Source of the DNA: Chloroflexota bacterium | GTDB lineage: Bacteria; Chloroflexota; UBA11872; UBA12225 | Assembly: GCA_030447525.1 (NCBI GenBank) | Contig: JAUJOR010000007.1 | Span: 62,001-126,000, forward strand | Direction of reading: 5' to 3' | Length of the DNA stretch: 64,000 nt | Shown here: positions 51,249 through 60,120 of the stretch, piece after piece | How the letters are laid out: each line of letters begins with the position of its first letter | How positions within the stretch are numbered: position 1 is the first letter of the stretch | Position numbers and translations under genes: made by a program | The notes under the pieces: model-generated | The model's database searches: none | What the model was told of the DNA's origin: nothing | What the model saw: the letters and a program-made list of their open reading frames with translations, nothing else

Positions 51249-52130
51249 CTACTTCTCGGCGCTGGGGTTCTTGATCGGGGCACCGATCACGCTGCCCCAC
51301 TCCGTCCACGAGCCGTCGTAGTTGCGCACATCGGGGTAGCCGAGCAGCTCCTTGAGCACGAACCAAGTGTGGCTGGAGCGCTCGCCGATGCGGCAGTAGG
51401 CCACCACCTGCTTGTCCGGGGTGACCCCTTTGCCACTGTAGAGCTGAGCCAGCTCCGCGGGGGACTTGAACGTACCGTCCTCATTCGCCGCCTGGGCCCA
51501 GGGGACGTTTACGGCGCTGGGGATGTGGCCGGCGCGTTGCGCCGTCTCCGGCAGGCCTGGGGGGGCGAGCACCTCCCCAGAGAATTCCGCCGGGGAGCGG
51601 ACGTCTACCAGGGCCTTGTCGGGGGCGCTGATGTACTCCCGCACTTCGGGGGCGTAGGCGCGCAGGCCCCAATCCGGCTCGCCGGCGCGGTACTGCGTCG
51701 GCTCAACGCTGGGGGCGTCCTGCACCAGCTCCCGCCCCTCAAGCTCCCACTTCTTGCGACCGCCGTTCATCAAGGCCACGTCGCGGTGACCGTAGATGCG
51801 CGCCACCCAGTAGGCGTAGGCGGCGAACCAATTGTTGTTGTCCCCGTAGAACACGATCTTGGTGTCGTTGGAAATCCCGGAGCGTCCCAACAGCTGCTCC
51901 CACGCCTGCTTGGACGGGAGGTCACGGCGGATGGGGTCGGAGAGCTCCGTGTGCCAGTTCCAGCCGACGGCGTTGCGGATGTGCCCTTGGTCATAGGCGG
52001 TGGTCTCCACGTCCACCTCCACCAGGCGCACATTGGGGTCATTGAGGTGCTGAGCTACCCAGTCCGTGCTGACCAGGGCGGTGCTATTGGCGTACCCACT
52101 CGGCGCCGTGGCCTGACTCGTCGCCACCAT
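51249..52130 (-). CDS. sseA: Thiosulfate/3-mercaptopyruvate sulfurtransferase (two rhodanese domains)
   Basis: The protein has 293 residues. The N-terminal inactive rhodanese domain has LVEVDVETTAYDQGHIRNAV and IVFYGDNNNWFAAYAYWVAR. The C-terminal domain carries the active cysteine in AYCRIGERSSHTWF near residue 246. That loop (CRIGERS) is typical of actinobacterial and chloroflexal enzymes and leaves thiosulfate or mercaptopyruvate open as donor. The start is ATG 52130. A 15-bp repeat lies just upstream. Confidence 0.95.
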   Translation of the reverse strand: MVATSQATAPSGYANSTALVSTDWVAQHLNDPNVRLVEVDVETTAYDQGHIRNAVGWNWHTELSDPIRRDLPSKQAWEQLLGRSGISNDTKIVFYGDNNNWFAAYAYWVARIYGHRDVALMNGGRKKWELEGRELVQDAPSVEPTQYRAGEPDWGLRAYAPEVREYISAPDKALVDVRSPAEFSGEVLAPPGLPETAQRAGHIPSAVNVPWAQAANEDGTFKSPAELAQLYSGKGVTPDKQVVAYCRIGERSSHTWFVLKELLGYPDVRNYDGSWTEWGSVIGAPIKNPSAEK

Positions 52131-52142
52131 GTTCAGACTCCT

Positions 52143-52180
52143 CTCGGCGTTCTTGCTCTCGGCGTTCTTGCTCTCGGCGC
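52143..52180 (+). repeat. 15-bp tandem repeat upstream of sseA
   Basis: CTCGGCGTTCTTGCT is repeated at 52143-52157 and 52158-52172, followed by CTCGGCGC. On the minus strand this places CGCCGAGAG close to the sseA start, where it could serve as a ribosome-binding or operator region with copy-number variation. Confidence 0.8.
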
Positions 52181-52265
52181 GCCCCCCTGGCGCGCTTGGT
52201 CGATACCCGGCCGGCCGGAGCGCTCCCCGCACCGGCCCGACATCCCCGTCCTACCAGGACGCACC

Positions 52266-52634
52266 CTACCAGGGGCGGACGTCGCCGTCTTCGACGCAGG
52301 CCCCACGCGTGATCTGCATCAAGACGTAGTTGTCGCTCACCGGCAGGCTGGCCCCATGTGCGGCCCAGTGTTCGCGCTCTGATTCCGGCAACCGGCCGGC
52401 GATCTCCCCGGCCGAGACGTGAATCAGGACCTCCCCTGCGTCGGCGATGCCGAAGTCCAGCGTCCACTGCGGCCCGCGCAGCCGGCCGACCGTGTCCGTG
52501 CGGATCACGTTGTACCCCACCGCCTGGCGGTACTTCTCCAACACCGCGGAGTGGAACCACACCTGGGACAGGTGGGGCGCCCCGCCCAGGAGGCGCTGCA
52601 ACAGGAGACGCGGTTGCCGCCCGGTACTGGTCAT
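52266..52634 (-). CDS. Hypothetical protein
   Basis: The protein has 122 residues. The start ATG 52634 follows an open frame that extends upstream only by overlapping the antisense region near glnA. Features: an N-terminal RQPRLLLQRLLGGAPHLSQV, LEKYRQAVGYNVIRTDTVGR, LDFGIADAGEVLIHVSAGEI and GASLPVSDNYVLMQITRGAC. The fold looks like a small globular alpha/beta protein, but no family is recognised. It lies between the sulfurtransferase and the glutamine synthetase genes on the same strand, with a separate leader. Confidence 0.55.
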   Translation of the reverse strand: MTSTGRQPRLLLQRLLGGAPHLSQVWFHSAVLEKYRQAVGYNVIRTDTVGRLRGPQWTLDFGIADAGEVLIHVSAGEIAGRLPESEREHWAAHGASLPVSDNYVLMQITRGACVEDGDVRPW

Positions 52635-52750
52635 CGCACGCCTGAACGAGTGAGGACGACAAAGTGAGGCAACATACTCAACTATTAGGGAAGATAGCAC
52701 ACCCCGCCGAGCCGGGCAAGGGAGGTGATGGAGTGGGGCAGGCTGACCGG

Positions 52751-54142
52751 TCAGGCCGTCTCGAAGTAGCGAGTCACCTCCCAGGGGCTGATCTGGCGCC
52801 GGTACTCCTGCCACTCCTGTTCCTTGGCCAGAAGGAGACGCTCGTACACCGGGGCGCCCAGGGCGTCCCGCACCACGGGGTCCCATTCCAGCTCCCCGAT
52901 GGCCTCGCCGAGCGAGCCGGGCAGCACCTCTACCTGCGCCTCCGCCTGGCCCTGCCCGGGCGGGGGGCTGGGCTCCAGCGGCCCGGACAGGGCCAGGCGC
53001 GAACGGATACCGTCCAGCCCGGCGGCCAGGGCCACGGCCAGGGCCAGGTAGGGGTTGCAGGCGGGGTCCGGGCAACGCAGCTCCAGCCGCAGGGCTGAGT
53101 GGGGCAGGGAGCAGGAAGGTCCCTCGCCCGCCGGGCGGCGGCGGACGGTGCGGGGGACTCTCATCACAGCCATGGGATTGGTGTGTCCCCACGCCAGGTA
53201 GATGGGGGCGTCGAAACCCCGCCCGATGCGCTTGTATGAGTTCACGGTGGGGGCCAGCACGGCGCACATCGCCCGGGCATGGGCCAGCTGCCCGGCGATA
53301 AAGGCGCGCCCGGTGGGGGACAGGCCGTGCTCGTCGGTGGCATCCACCGTCACGTCCTGGCCCTGGGTGTCTAGCAGGATCTGGTGGAGGTGTAGACCGG
53401 AGCCGGCGACGTGGGCCACCGGCTTAGGCATGAACGTGGCCGCCAGCCCGCGGCGGCGGGCAACGGATTTGACCACGAACTTGCACGTCACCAGGGCGTC
53501 GGCGGCGGCCAGGGCCGGGAGGGGCGGGAGGTCAATCTCTTGCTGGCCCGGCCCGATCTCATGGTGACTGGACTCCACCGCTACGCCCAAGGCGGTGAGT
53601 CCCTGCACCATCTCGTCGCGGACGAGGGCGTCGCCGTGCGACGCCAGGTCGAAGTAGCCCCCATGGTCCAGGGGAGCGGCCGTTTCCCGGCCACCGCTGG
53701 GGGCGGCGCGGGGGGGCTGGCGGAACAGAAAGAACTCCACCTCGGAGGCTACGTGGTAGGTAAACCCCAGCTCGGCGGCATCCTGCACCACCCGCCGCAA
53801 GACAGCCCGGGGATCGGCGGGAAAGGGATCGCCGTCTGGCGTCATGACGTCGCACAAGACGCGACCAGTACGCTCGCCTCCCGGGCCGCGCCAGGGGAGC
53901 AGGCCCCAGGTGGTCACGTCAGGGCGCAGCAGCAGGTCTGTCTCCATCAGGCGGGCGCTGCCTTCCAGGGACGAGCCGTCGAACCAATGCCCGTACTGCA
54001 GCGTCTCCTGGAGCTGACCGGCCGGTAGCACCACGCTCTTGACCGCCCCGGCCACGTCCGTGAACTGGAAGTCCACGAACTCGCACTCGCCCTGTTGCAC
54101 CTGCCTCAGGAGTCGCTCCCTGCCGGCCGGGTCATCGCTCAT
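52751..54142 (-). CDS. Glutamine synthetase, type I-like (divergent)
   Basis: The protein has 463 residues, with all domains present: beta-grasp (FVDFQFTDVAGAVKSVVLP), FDGSSLEG, metal Glu in VASEVEFFLF, SSHHEIGPGQQEIDLPP and GSGLHLHQI. The conserved NRS-A-x-x-R region reads TNPMAVMRVPRT, with Pro for the catalytic Arg position. No tyrosine adenylylation site is seen. It may therefore make gamma-glutamyl compounds other than glutamine. The ATG at 54142 is preferred over the GTG one codon upstream. It is monocistronic, with the PP2C gene on the same strand upstream. Confidence 0.85.
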   Translation of the reverse strand: MSDDPAGRERLLRQVQQGECEFVDFQFTDVAGAVKSVVLPAGQLQETLQYGHWFDGSSLEGSARLMETDLLLRPDVTTWGLLPWRGPGGERTGRVLCDVMTPDGDPFPADPRAVLRRVVQDAAELGFTYHVASEVEFFLFRQPPRAAPSGGRETAAPLDHGGYFDLASHGDALVRDEMVQGLTALGVAVESSHHEIGPGQQEIDLPPLPALAAADALVTCKFVVKSVARRRGLAATFMPKPVAHVAGSGLHLHQILLDTQGQDVTVDATDEHGLSPTGRAFIAGQLAHARAMCAVLAPTVNSYKRIGRGFDAPIYLAWGHTNPMAVMRVPRTVRRRPAGEGPSCSLPHSALRLELRCPDPACNPYLALAVALAAGLDGIRSRLALSGPLEPSPPPGQGQAEAQVEVLPGSLGEAIGELEWDPVVRDALGAPVYERLLLAKEQEWQEYRRQISPWEVTRYFETA

Positions 54143-54192
54143 CACGCAGCACCACCTCGACCTGTGGGGTCGTCAACCACGTCTATCCGCCG

Positions 54193-55023
54193 CTATCCGC
54201 CGCGCAACCCGGCGAGGAGCCGGGAGATGCGGCTCGGCGACCCGGACTGGGGCGCCGGCCCGGGCTTGACGACGCGGATCACGTGCAGGCTCATATTGTC
54301 ACCCCCTCCGTGGCGGCACGCCAGGTCCACCAGGGCCGCGCAGGCCTCCGATGGGGGGCGATGCGCCACCTCGGCCAACGTCTGGTGGTCCACCTCCTCC
54401 CACAGGCCGTCGGTGCAGAGGAGGAAACGGTCCTCCGCCCGCAGCCGCAGCCGAGAAAGGTCGGGGCGCATCGTGAGCTGGCTACCCAAAGTGCGGGTGA
54501 GGACGCTGCGCCGGGGATGGTCGCGCGCCTGCTCCGGGGTGATCAGGCGCAGCCGGAGCAGCTCGGCGGCTTCGGAGTGGTCACCGGTCAGTTGCGCCAG
54601 CGTCCCCTCACGCAGCAGGTAGGCCCGCGAGTCCCCGACGTGCGCCAGGTAGCCCGTCTCACCGGCGAGGACGAGCGCGGTCAGCGTCGTCTGCATCCCA
54701 CGCAAGGACGTGTCCGCGGCGCGGGCCCGGTTGTACACCTGCGCGTTAGCCGCCTGCACCGCCTGGCGCAGGGCGGCCTCCACGCCGTGCGGCGCCCGCG
54801 GCGAGTAATACTCGGCCAGCAGGGTCTCAATCGCCGTCTGGCTGGCCACCTCCCCGCCGGCGTGCCCCCCTAGCCCGTCGGCGACGGCGAATAGCGCCCC
54901 CCTGGCGGCCAGGGGCCCCTCGTCCTCGGGGAGGCGATGACCCAGGGCATCTTCGTTGTTGAGGCGCACGAGTCCGGCGTGGCTCGCGCTGGCCTTCTCC
55001 AGGATCATGGTCTCCAGGAACAT
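54193..55023 (-). CDS. PP2C-family serine/threonine protein phosphatase
   Basis: The protein has 276 residues. The metal-binding motifs are NEDALGHRL, LFAVADGLGGHAGGEVAS, AHVGDSRAYLLREG, LLCTDGLWEEVDHQ and HGGGDNMSLHVIRV, all with the expected aspartates. It is a soluble Stp1-like phosphatase that reverses Ser/Thr kinase signalling. The C-terminal ~25 residues are basic and Pro/Gly-rich. No kinase or FHA-domain gene is adjacent. ATG 55023 fits the N-terminus (GLVRLNNED follows within 25 residues). Confidence 0.93.
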   Translation of the reverse strand: MFLETMILEKASASHAGLVRLNNEDALGHRLPEDEGPLAARGALFAVADGLGGHAGGEVASQTAIETLLAEYYSPRAPHGVEAALRQAVQAANAQVYNRARAADTSLRGMQTTLTALVLAGETGYLAHVGDSRAYLLREGTLAQLTGDHSEAAELLRLRLITPEQARDHPRRSVLTRTLGSQLTMRPDLSRLRLRAEDRFLLCTDGLWEEVDHQTLAEVAHRPPSEACAALVDLACRHGGGDNMSLHVIRVVKPGPAPQSGSPSRISRLLAGLRGG

Positions 55024-55263
55024 GCCCTGCGGCTACTCGGTGCAGCCGGGATTATGGGGCTGGCGCGCCGCGCGCCGCATTGCCCAGCCCCCATGGCCGC
55101 GCGGGGATGGGGACACAGCCCGAGGCTGCCTCTGGCAGGCATACCCGGGCAGCGCCAGCAGCATCCCGGCCAGACATCATAGTAGGGCCCCGCCTCGCGA
55201 TCGCCGTTGGACGCCTTGCCCTAATCTCGGGGTACGGCCCTATGCAGCTTGCCTAAGGCGGGA

Positions 55264-56703
55264 CTACTTGCCGCTGGACTGTGCCGCCCAGTAGCCGTCC
55301 AAGACATGCTGGATCTTGGGCTGTACCGCGTCCAGGGCATCCTTGGCCGTCACCTTCCCGTCGCGCAGGTCAGTGATCGCCTGGCCGAGACCGGCCGCCC
55401 GATTGATCACGTCCTCCGTCACCTCAGCCACCAGGTTGATCGTCCCCAGGTCGACGGCCTTGAGAAAGACCTCGGCGTTGACCAGGTTGTACTTGCTCTT
55501 CACCGCAGGGAGCCACAGCTTGCGGATGGCGTCAGGGACGTTGCACATGCGGCCCCCTTCGGCGATCCGCAGCTGCCCGTTGTCGCCGGCGATCCACTTC
55601 ATCACGTCCCAGGCCGCTTCCTTGTCCTTGCTCATCTTGGTCATGGCCTGACCCTCGATCAAGTTCAGGTGGGGCGTCTTCGACGCCTTGGCCCGAGGCA
55701 GGAGCTGCACGTCGAACGGCGTCCCCCCCGGGCGCTTGGCCTGTGTCCCCCACATGCATGGCAGGAACCGGGGACCTTCGAGCTTCATCACCACGCCGCC
55801 GAGTTCGATGCGGTTGTAGCTCGCATCGGCGGCGAGGAGCTCCTGGGTAGGTGAGATGCGGAGCTTGTACTGGCTGTCATAAAGCTGATACTGGTAGGCC
55901 TCGATGATTGCGGGGGCGTTCCAGTGCGCCTTTCTCGGCTCGGCGATGCGGTCCCACTCCAACTGGCTGTTCATCCGCCACCAGGGGGTGTTTCGCAGAT
56001 AGCCGCTGTTCCACTGATAGGCGTACACCTGGCGTCCGTCGAGCGGTCGGGTCAGACGGCGGCATAGGTCCTGGAACTCGGTATACGTCCACGTCTCCGC
56101 CGGGTAGGGGATGCCCAGCTTGTCGAAGTACTCCTTGACGTAGTACATCACCATCGTCCCGCTGTTGGAGGGGGACAAGTAGCGCTTGCCGCGGAACGTC
56201 GTCTGGAGGTCGTAGGCCTCGGCGGCCGGCCAGGGCGCCGACCATCGGTCGCGCGAGGCCAACTCGTCTACGGGCTGGAGGGCCCCTTTGCCGGCGTATT
56301 GCTGCCACATCCAACCCTGGAAATAGGCCAGGTCAGGGGCCGTTCCGGCGGCCAGGCCGGCGGTAAACTTGTCATAGTACCCCAGGGTGCCGGGCTCCGT
56401 CGCCGGCTGGTGATCGTTCTCGATCTTGATGTCAGCATGGGCGGCGTTGTAGTCGGCCAGGATGTTCTCGTACACGTCCTTGTCCTGGGCGTCCCCCCAG
56501 ACCTGGACGCGGACGGTATACGTCCCGCTGCGCCTGGGATTGCCGCTCTGCACCGGACCCGGCGGGCCCGGCGCCGGGCCACAGCCCACGGTCAGCGGCC
56601 CGGCGGCGAACGCTCCAGCGGCGCACGCCAGCACCTCCCGGCGGCTCTGCCTCCGCCGTGCCGTGGCACGCGCGAACCGTGTCTGTCCCGGTAACCTGTC
56701 CAT
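55264..56703 (-). CDS. ABC transporter sugar-binding lipoprotein, family 1
   Basis: The protein has 479 residues. A Tat-like signal (RRRQSRREVLACAAGAFAAG) leads to the lipobox LTVGC, then the family 1 domain (TVRVQVWGDAQDKDVYENIL, DLAYFQGWMWQQYAGKG, YLSPSNSGTMVMYYVKEYFD). It captures a sugar or polyol for an ABC importer. No permease or ATPase genes are adjacent on either side, so it is an orphan binding protein or a fragment of a larger system elsewhere. The start is ATG 56703. Confidence 0.91.
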   Translation of the reverse strand: MDRLPGQTRFARATARRRQSRREVLACAAGAFAAGPLTVGCGPAPGPPGPVQSGNPRRSGTYTVRVQVWGDAQDKDVYENILADYNAAHADIKIENDHQPATEPGTLGYYDKFTAGLAAGTAPDLAYFQGWMWQQYAGKGALQPVDELASRDRWSAPWPAAEAYDLQTTFRGKRYLSPSNSGTMVMYYVKEYFDKLGIPYPAETWTYTEFQDLCRRLTRPLDGRQVYAYQWNSGYLRNTPWWRMNSQLEWDRIAEPRKAHWNAPAIIEAYQYQLYDSQYKLRISPTQELLAADASYNRIELGGVVMKLEGPRFLPCMWGTQAKRPGGTPFDVQLLPRAKASKTPHLNLIEGQAMTKMSKDKEAAWDVMKWIAGDNGQLRIAEGGRMCNVPDAIRKLWLPAVKSKYNLVNAEVFLKAVDLGTINLVAEVTEDVINRAAGLGQAITDLRDGKVTAKDALDAVQPKIQHVLDGYWAAQSSGK

Positions 56704-56855
56704 GGCTCGACCTCTCCCTTGCGCCGGTGCGTCCGCTGGAGCATACGCAGGCCCGTCTGCGGGGGCAACCGGTGAGGCGCCCTACCCATGGCCCCGGTCA
56801 GCCGCGTGCTTGACGCGGCCGGTTGCAACCCGTAACGTTCCCCAAGTGAGGCAAT

Positions 56856-57140
56856 GTGGGTAGGACGCGGCCGAAGCCGGCCGGCAGATTGACGCAGGCG
56901 GTGTGGCGTGACCGCGCGGTGCAGGCCGTATTCGGCGTCGTCGTCTGGTGGGCGGTGTACCTCCGTGTCTCTGCCTACTATGGTCTGGGGGGCGGACTGA
57001 TCGCCGCCACGTGCGCCGCCTGGGCGTACGTCGCCGTATGCGCCTGTGCCTCGTACTTGATGAATCAGCGCGGACCGGGCGCCAACCGCCCTGGAGGATC
57101 CGGAGGCTCTTCGGGGCGCTGGCCGGGGGCGTCGCCCTGA
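56856..57140 (+). CDS. Small two-helix membrane protein, unknown function
   Basis: The protein has 94 residues with a GTG start at 56856, a few bases after AAGTGAGG. Two hydrophobic segments (VFGVVVWWAVYLRVSAYY and LIAATCAAWAYVAVCACASY) are followed by a hydrophilic Gly/Pro/Ser tail. It is reminiscent of AtpI-like small proteins but has no diagnostic motif. It lies between the divergent sugar-binding protein gene and tRNA-Pro. Confidence 0.55.
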   Translation: MGRTRPKPAGRLTQAVWRDRAVQAVFGVVVWWAVYLRVSAYYGLGGGLIAATCAAWAYVAVCACASYLMNQRGPGANRPGGSGGSSGRWPGASP

Positions 57141-57260
57141 GCCCCGGAGCGTCCAAGCTGGGGCGCGACCCCAGGGGCACCGCCCGGGGGACGGCTAACG
57201 TACAAGAGTGATGCGACGCCGGGAGGACGGCGCAGGTCCTGTGGGTGAGGAGCGCAGCGG

Positions 57261-57334
57261 TCGGGGAGAGAGGACTTGAACCTCCGACCCCCACGTCCCA
57301 AACGTGGTGCTCTACCGGGCTGAGCTACTCCCCG
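57261..57334 (-). tRNA. tRNA-Pro (anticodon TGG)
   Basis: Read on the minus strand, acceptor CGGGGAG/CTCCCCG, D-arm GCTC-GAGC, anticodon stem CCACG/CGTGG around TTTGGGA (anticodon TGG), and T-arm GGAGG/CCTCT with TTCAAGT. Discriminator A; CCA is not encoded. Confidence 0.95.
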
Positions 57335-57451
57335 CTGGCCCTTGAGTGTACCAGTCGCCGGGCGGTGGTATGCACCCCCGAGCCGGCTGCAGACCGTCGC
57401 CGGGGTGGACAGTCCCTGGCGTCAGCGGATAGACTCTGCGCATCCCTTTGC

Positions 57452-57524
57452 GGTGGCCGTAGCTCAATGGTAGAGCACTGGATTGTGGCTCCAGCGGTTG
57501 GCGGTTCGAGCCCGCTCGGTCACC
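57452..57524 (+). tRNA. tRNA-His (anticodon GTG)
   Basis: Acceptor GTGGCCG/CGGTCAC with the extra G at position -1 (57452) facing C73, D-arm GCTC-GAGC, anticodon stem CTGGA/TCCAG around TTGTGGC (GTG), and T-arm GGCGG/CCGCT. The -1 G is the histidine identity element. CCA is not encoded. Confidence 0.95.
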
Positions 57525-57737
57525 CCCCTCTTGCGTCTCATCGTCACCTGACGACGCGCTGATCTGCCGGCGCGATGGCGCCATGAGTACTGCGGTTACT
57601 CGCACGACGATCTGCGGGTAGAGCCCCTGGTGCGGGCAGAGCCCCTGGCCGGGCCGACGCTAGGGGCACCTCGCCGGGGGTGGATGGGGAACGTAGGTGC
57701 TCCGGGCGTCGCCTGTGGGTGTCACCCAGGCTGTGCT

Positions 57738-58136
57738 TTACGCGAGGCGCTCCAGCAGGCGGCCAACGCGGGTCACCACCTCGGCCGGGAGGAAGGGCTT
57801 GGTCAAGAAGTCGTCCGCCCCGGCGCGAACGGCGTCCTGGGCCTCCTCAAAGCTCAAGGCGGTGAGGACGATCACCGGTACGCGGGGCATGTCCGAGCGC
57901 TGCTTGAGGAGCTGGATCAAGCGGAAGCCGCTCACCTGAGGGAGGTGCAGGTCAAGCAGAATGGCGCGGGGGGTTACGCGATCGAGGGCATAGAGGGCCT
58001 CCAGGCCGTCATGGGCGATGAGGGGAGTGTAGCCTGCCGCCTGCAGGTGGACGGCGAGCACCTCCGCTAAGCCGGGCTCGTCCTCTACGATGAGTACGGG
58101 TCGCTCCGGCATCGGCGGATCGACGGCCCGCGTCAT
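57738..58136 (-). CDS. Response regulator, receiver domain only
   Basis: The protein has 132 residues. The acidic pocket is VLIVEDEPGLAEV, the phosphoacceptor Asp is in AILLDLHLPQVSGF, the Thr is in VIVLTALSFEE, and the lysine is in DDFLTKPFLPAEV. No output domain. The start was placed at ATG 58136; TTG 58169 or ATG 58112 are possible. It overlaps the 3' end of the upstream histidine kinase gene, so the two form a translationally linked pair. It probably receives phosphate from that kinase. Confidence 0.9.
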   Translation of the reverse strand: MTRAVDPPMPERPVLIVEDEPGLAEVLAVHLQAAGYTPLIAHDGLEALYALDRVTPRAILLDLHLPQVSGFRLIQLLKQRSDMPRVPVIVLTALSFEEAQDAVRAGADDFLTKPFLPAEVVTRVGRLLERLA

Positions 58137-59592
58137 GGTGGCGCCGGCGAGGGCGAGCGACGGATTCAACGGTCGGACTCCTCTTTGAGTCGGTTGGCGT
58201 CGCCGCCCCTGCCGGTGTGTTCATGACCGTAAGGACGGCGGCTCGATTCCCTGGCGCATCCCGGTCAGCTTCGACCGCGGCGATGTTAGCGGACGGTACG
58301 GAGTCGAGACTGCGGGGGAGCTCCACGTGAAACACCGCCCCACCGGCGGGCGAGTTCTCGGCCCAGATACGCCCGCCGTGCGCCTGCACGATGCGACGGC
58401 AGATGTACAGGCCTAGACCCATACCGCTCGGACGTCTCCCCGGCCTGACGGCAGCCTGATCGCCGTCGCTCCAGCCCCCTACGTTCTGATCCGAAGTCGT
58501 CACACGATAGAACTTCTCAAAGATACGTTCAAGGGCTGCTGCCGGAATCCCCGCCCCGCCGTCCACGACGCTGAACCGCACGTGCCGCTCTGAGGCGGAG
58601 ATGCCGATGCCAATCGGGGTGTCGCCGGGGGCGTACTTGACGGCGTTGGCGACCAAGTTCTCGATCACCTGTGTCAATTGTTGCTTGTCTCCCAGCACCC
58701 ACAGCTCGCCCGGCGGGGAGTCCAGGCGCAAGGGCCGCCGGTGCCCAAGCATGGCCACCTCTTCCAAGGCGTCTCGCAGCAGGGCACCCACCTCCAGCGG
58801 CGCGGGGCGGGTGACAAACAGGCCGGCGTCGAGGCTGGTGGCGCTCAGTAGATTGTCGATCAGGTGCTGCAAGCGGTCGGAGGCTTGATCGATCCCCTCC
58901 AGAAAGCTACGCGCCTGTGCCTCAGGCAACGGCAGGTCAGGCTGTAGGAGCGTGGCGACGTAGGCCTTAACCAGGGCCAGGGGCGTGCGCAGCTCGTGAG
59001 AGACCAGGGAGACAAAGTCCGTGCGCGCCTGCTGCGCCTGTCGTGCCTGGCCCTCCTCTTCCTGGAGACGGGCGCGCAGCTGGGCATTCTCAATCGCGAG
59101 GGCGACCAGGCCGGCGATAGTGGCGGTGGTCTCGACGTCATCCGCAGAAAAGGCGCCGGGACGGTGGAGATGACTGAGGGAGAGCGTCCCCAGGCGGCGC
59201 CCCCGGCGCGTCAGGGGAGCGACGAGGATGCTGCGATCGCCGTAGAGGGCCACGGGATGTTTGACCGTGCGCGGATCGCCGGCGGCGTCGGTTGCGGTGA
59301 CAGGTAAGCCGGTGGCCAGGGCCTCCTGGCTCAGGGGATCGTCAGCCAGGCGCAGTGGGCGGGTCTTCCACTGCGCCGTGTAGGAGGCATCCATGCCCCA
59401 CAACGCGGCCGGGAGGAGGCGCAGCCCGCTGGGGTCCAGGAGCAGGACGCCGGCGCGGCCGGCCGCTGTAGCGGCGGCGGCGCACTGGACGGCGCGCTCG
59501 AGCACCTCTTCGAGCTCCGGCGACGACCCGGCGACGCGGGCGAGGTCGGCCAGGAGCTGATAGTGGTGGCGCGGCGGCCGGTGGCCCTCCAT
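58009..59592 (-). CDS. GAF-domain sensor histidine kinase
   Basis: The protein has 527 residues, soluble. A GAF domain spans about residues 8-170 (HHYQLLADLARVAGSS to LVALAIENAQL). The dimerisation domain has the phospho-His in FVSLVSHELRTPLALVKAYV near residue 198. The ATPase domain has the N box VIENLVANAVKYAP, FSVVDGGAGIP (G1) and GMGLGLYICRRIVQAHGG (G2), ending near residue 427. The last ~100 residues are Arg/Ala-rich and overlap the response-regulator gene, so they may be a read-through extension rather than a domain. It probably senses a small molecule or redox state through GAF. Confidence 0.9.
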   Translation of the reverse strand: MEGHRPPRHHYQLLADLARVAGSSPELEEVLERAVQCAAAATAAGRAGVLLLDPSGLRLLPAALWGMDASYTAQWKTRPLRLADDPLSQEALATGLPVTATDAAGDPRTVKHPVALYGDRSILVAPLTRRGRRLGTLSLSHLHRPGAFSADDVETTATIAGLVALAIENAQLRARLQEEEGQARQAQQARTDFVSLVSHELRTPLALVKAYVATLLQPDLPLPEAQARSFLEGIDQASDRLQHLIDNLLSATSLDAGLFVTRPAPLEVGALLRDALEEVAMLGHRRPLRLDSPPGELWVLGDKQQLTQVIENLVANAVKYAPGDTPIGIGISASERHVRFSVVDGGAGIPAAALERIFEKFYRVTTSDQNVGGWSDGDQAAVRPGRRPSGMGLGLYICRRIVQAHGGRIWAENSPAGGAVFHVELPRSLDSVPSANIAAVEADRDAPGNRAAVLTVMNTPAGAATPTDSKRSPTVESVARPRRRHHDAGRRSADAGATRTHRRGRARLSGGARRPPAGGRLHSPHRP

Positions 59593-59618
59593 GACTCAAT
59601 GGCCAGGGGCCGGTGGCC

Positions 59619-60032
59619 CTATTCGGGCCAGCCGTCAGGCTCGATCTCGATGTCCGTCTCGGCGTCGAACGCGGCGTCGATAGCCGCGTCGATGTCTAGC
59701 GAGATGCGGCGCAGCCCGGTGCTCTGGGCCAGGGGTGTGGGGTCCAGCTCCTCCGAGCCATCGGCCCGGGTGCGCCAGCGAAAGTAGCCCAACATGATCC
59801 CCACGGCGAACTCCCGCCGGGCAGTGTAACGGTCGCAGGCCAGGCAGGCGCAGTCCCAGATCCCCAGGAGGTCGTGGGTCTCACCGCGGGCGACGGCCTC
59901 GTCGGCCGCGGCCTGGAGAAGCTGCCCGGCCTGGCGCGAGGAGATGCGGTACGAGCGGGCCAGGGTGTCCGTCCACTCCTGGGGACGGATAAACACAGCC
60001 GCACTGCTGAAGGCGTCGGTCGCGCCCCGCAT
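59619..60032 (-). CDS. Hypothetical protein with Cys cluster and acidic C-terminus
   Basis: The protein has 137 residues. The start ATG 60032 was chosen because the longer frame upstream overlaps the DUF1501 gene. Features: FIRPQEWTDTLARSYRISSR, QAGQLLQAAADEAVARGETH, a Cys cluster C-x-C-x2-C in WDCACLACDRYTARREF, and an acidic C-terminus (LDIDAAIDAAFDAETDIEIE). No family recognised. The cysteines could bind a metal. It lies between the histidine kinase and DUF1501 genes on the same strand. Confidence 0.55.
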   Translation of the reverse strand: MRGATDAFSSAAVFIRPQEWTDTLARSYRISSRQAGQLLQAAADEAVARGETHDLLGIWDCACLACDRYTARREFAVGIMLGYFRWRTRADGSEELDPTPLAQSTGLRRISLDIDAAIDAAFDAETDIEIEPDGWPE

Positions 60033-60120
60033 CCCGGCGTACAGACCCCCCAATATGCCGTCCCCCCAGGGAGTATACCGCTTGCCGGGTGCGTCCGGCG
60101 CTCGAGACCTGGCTAGGATG

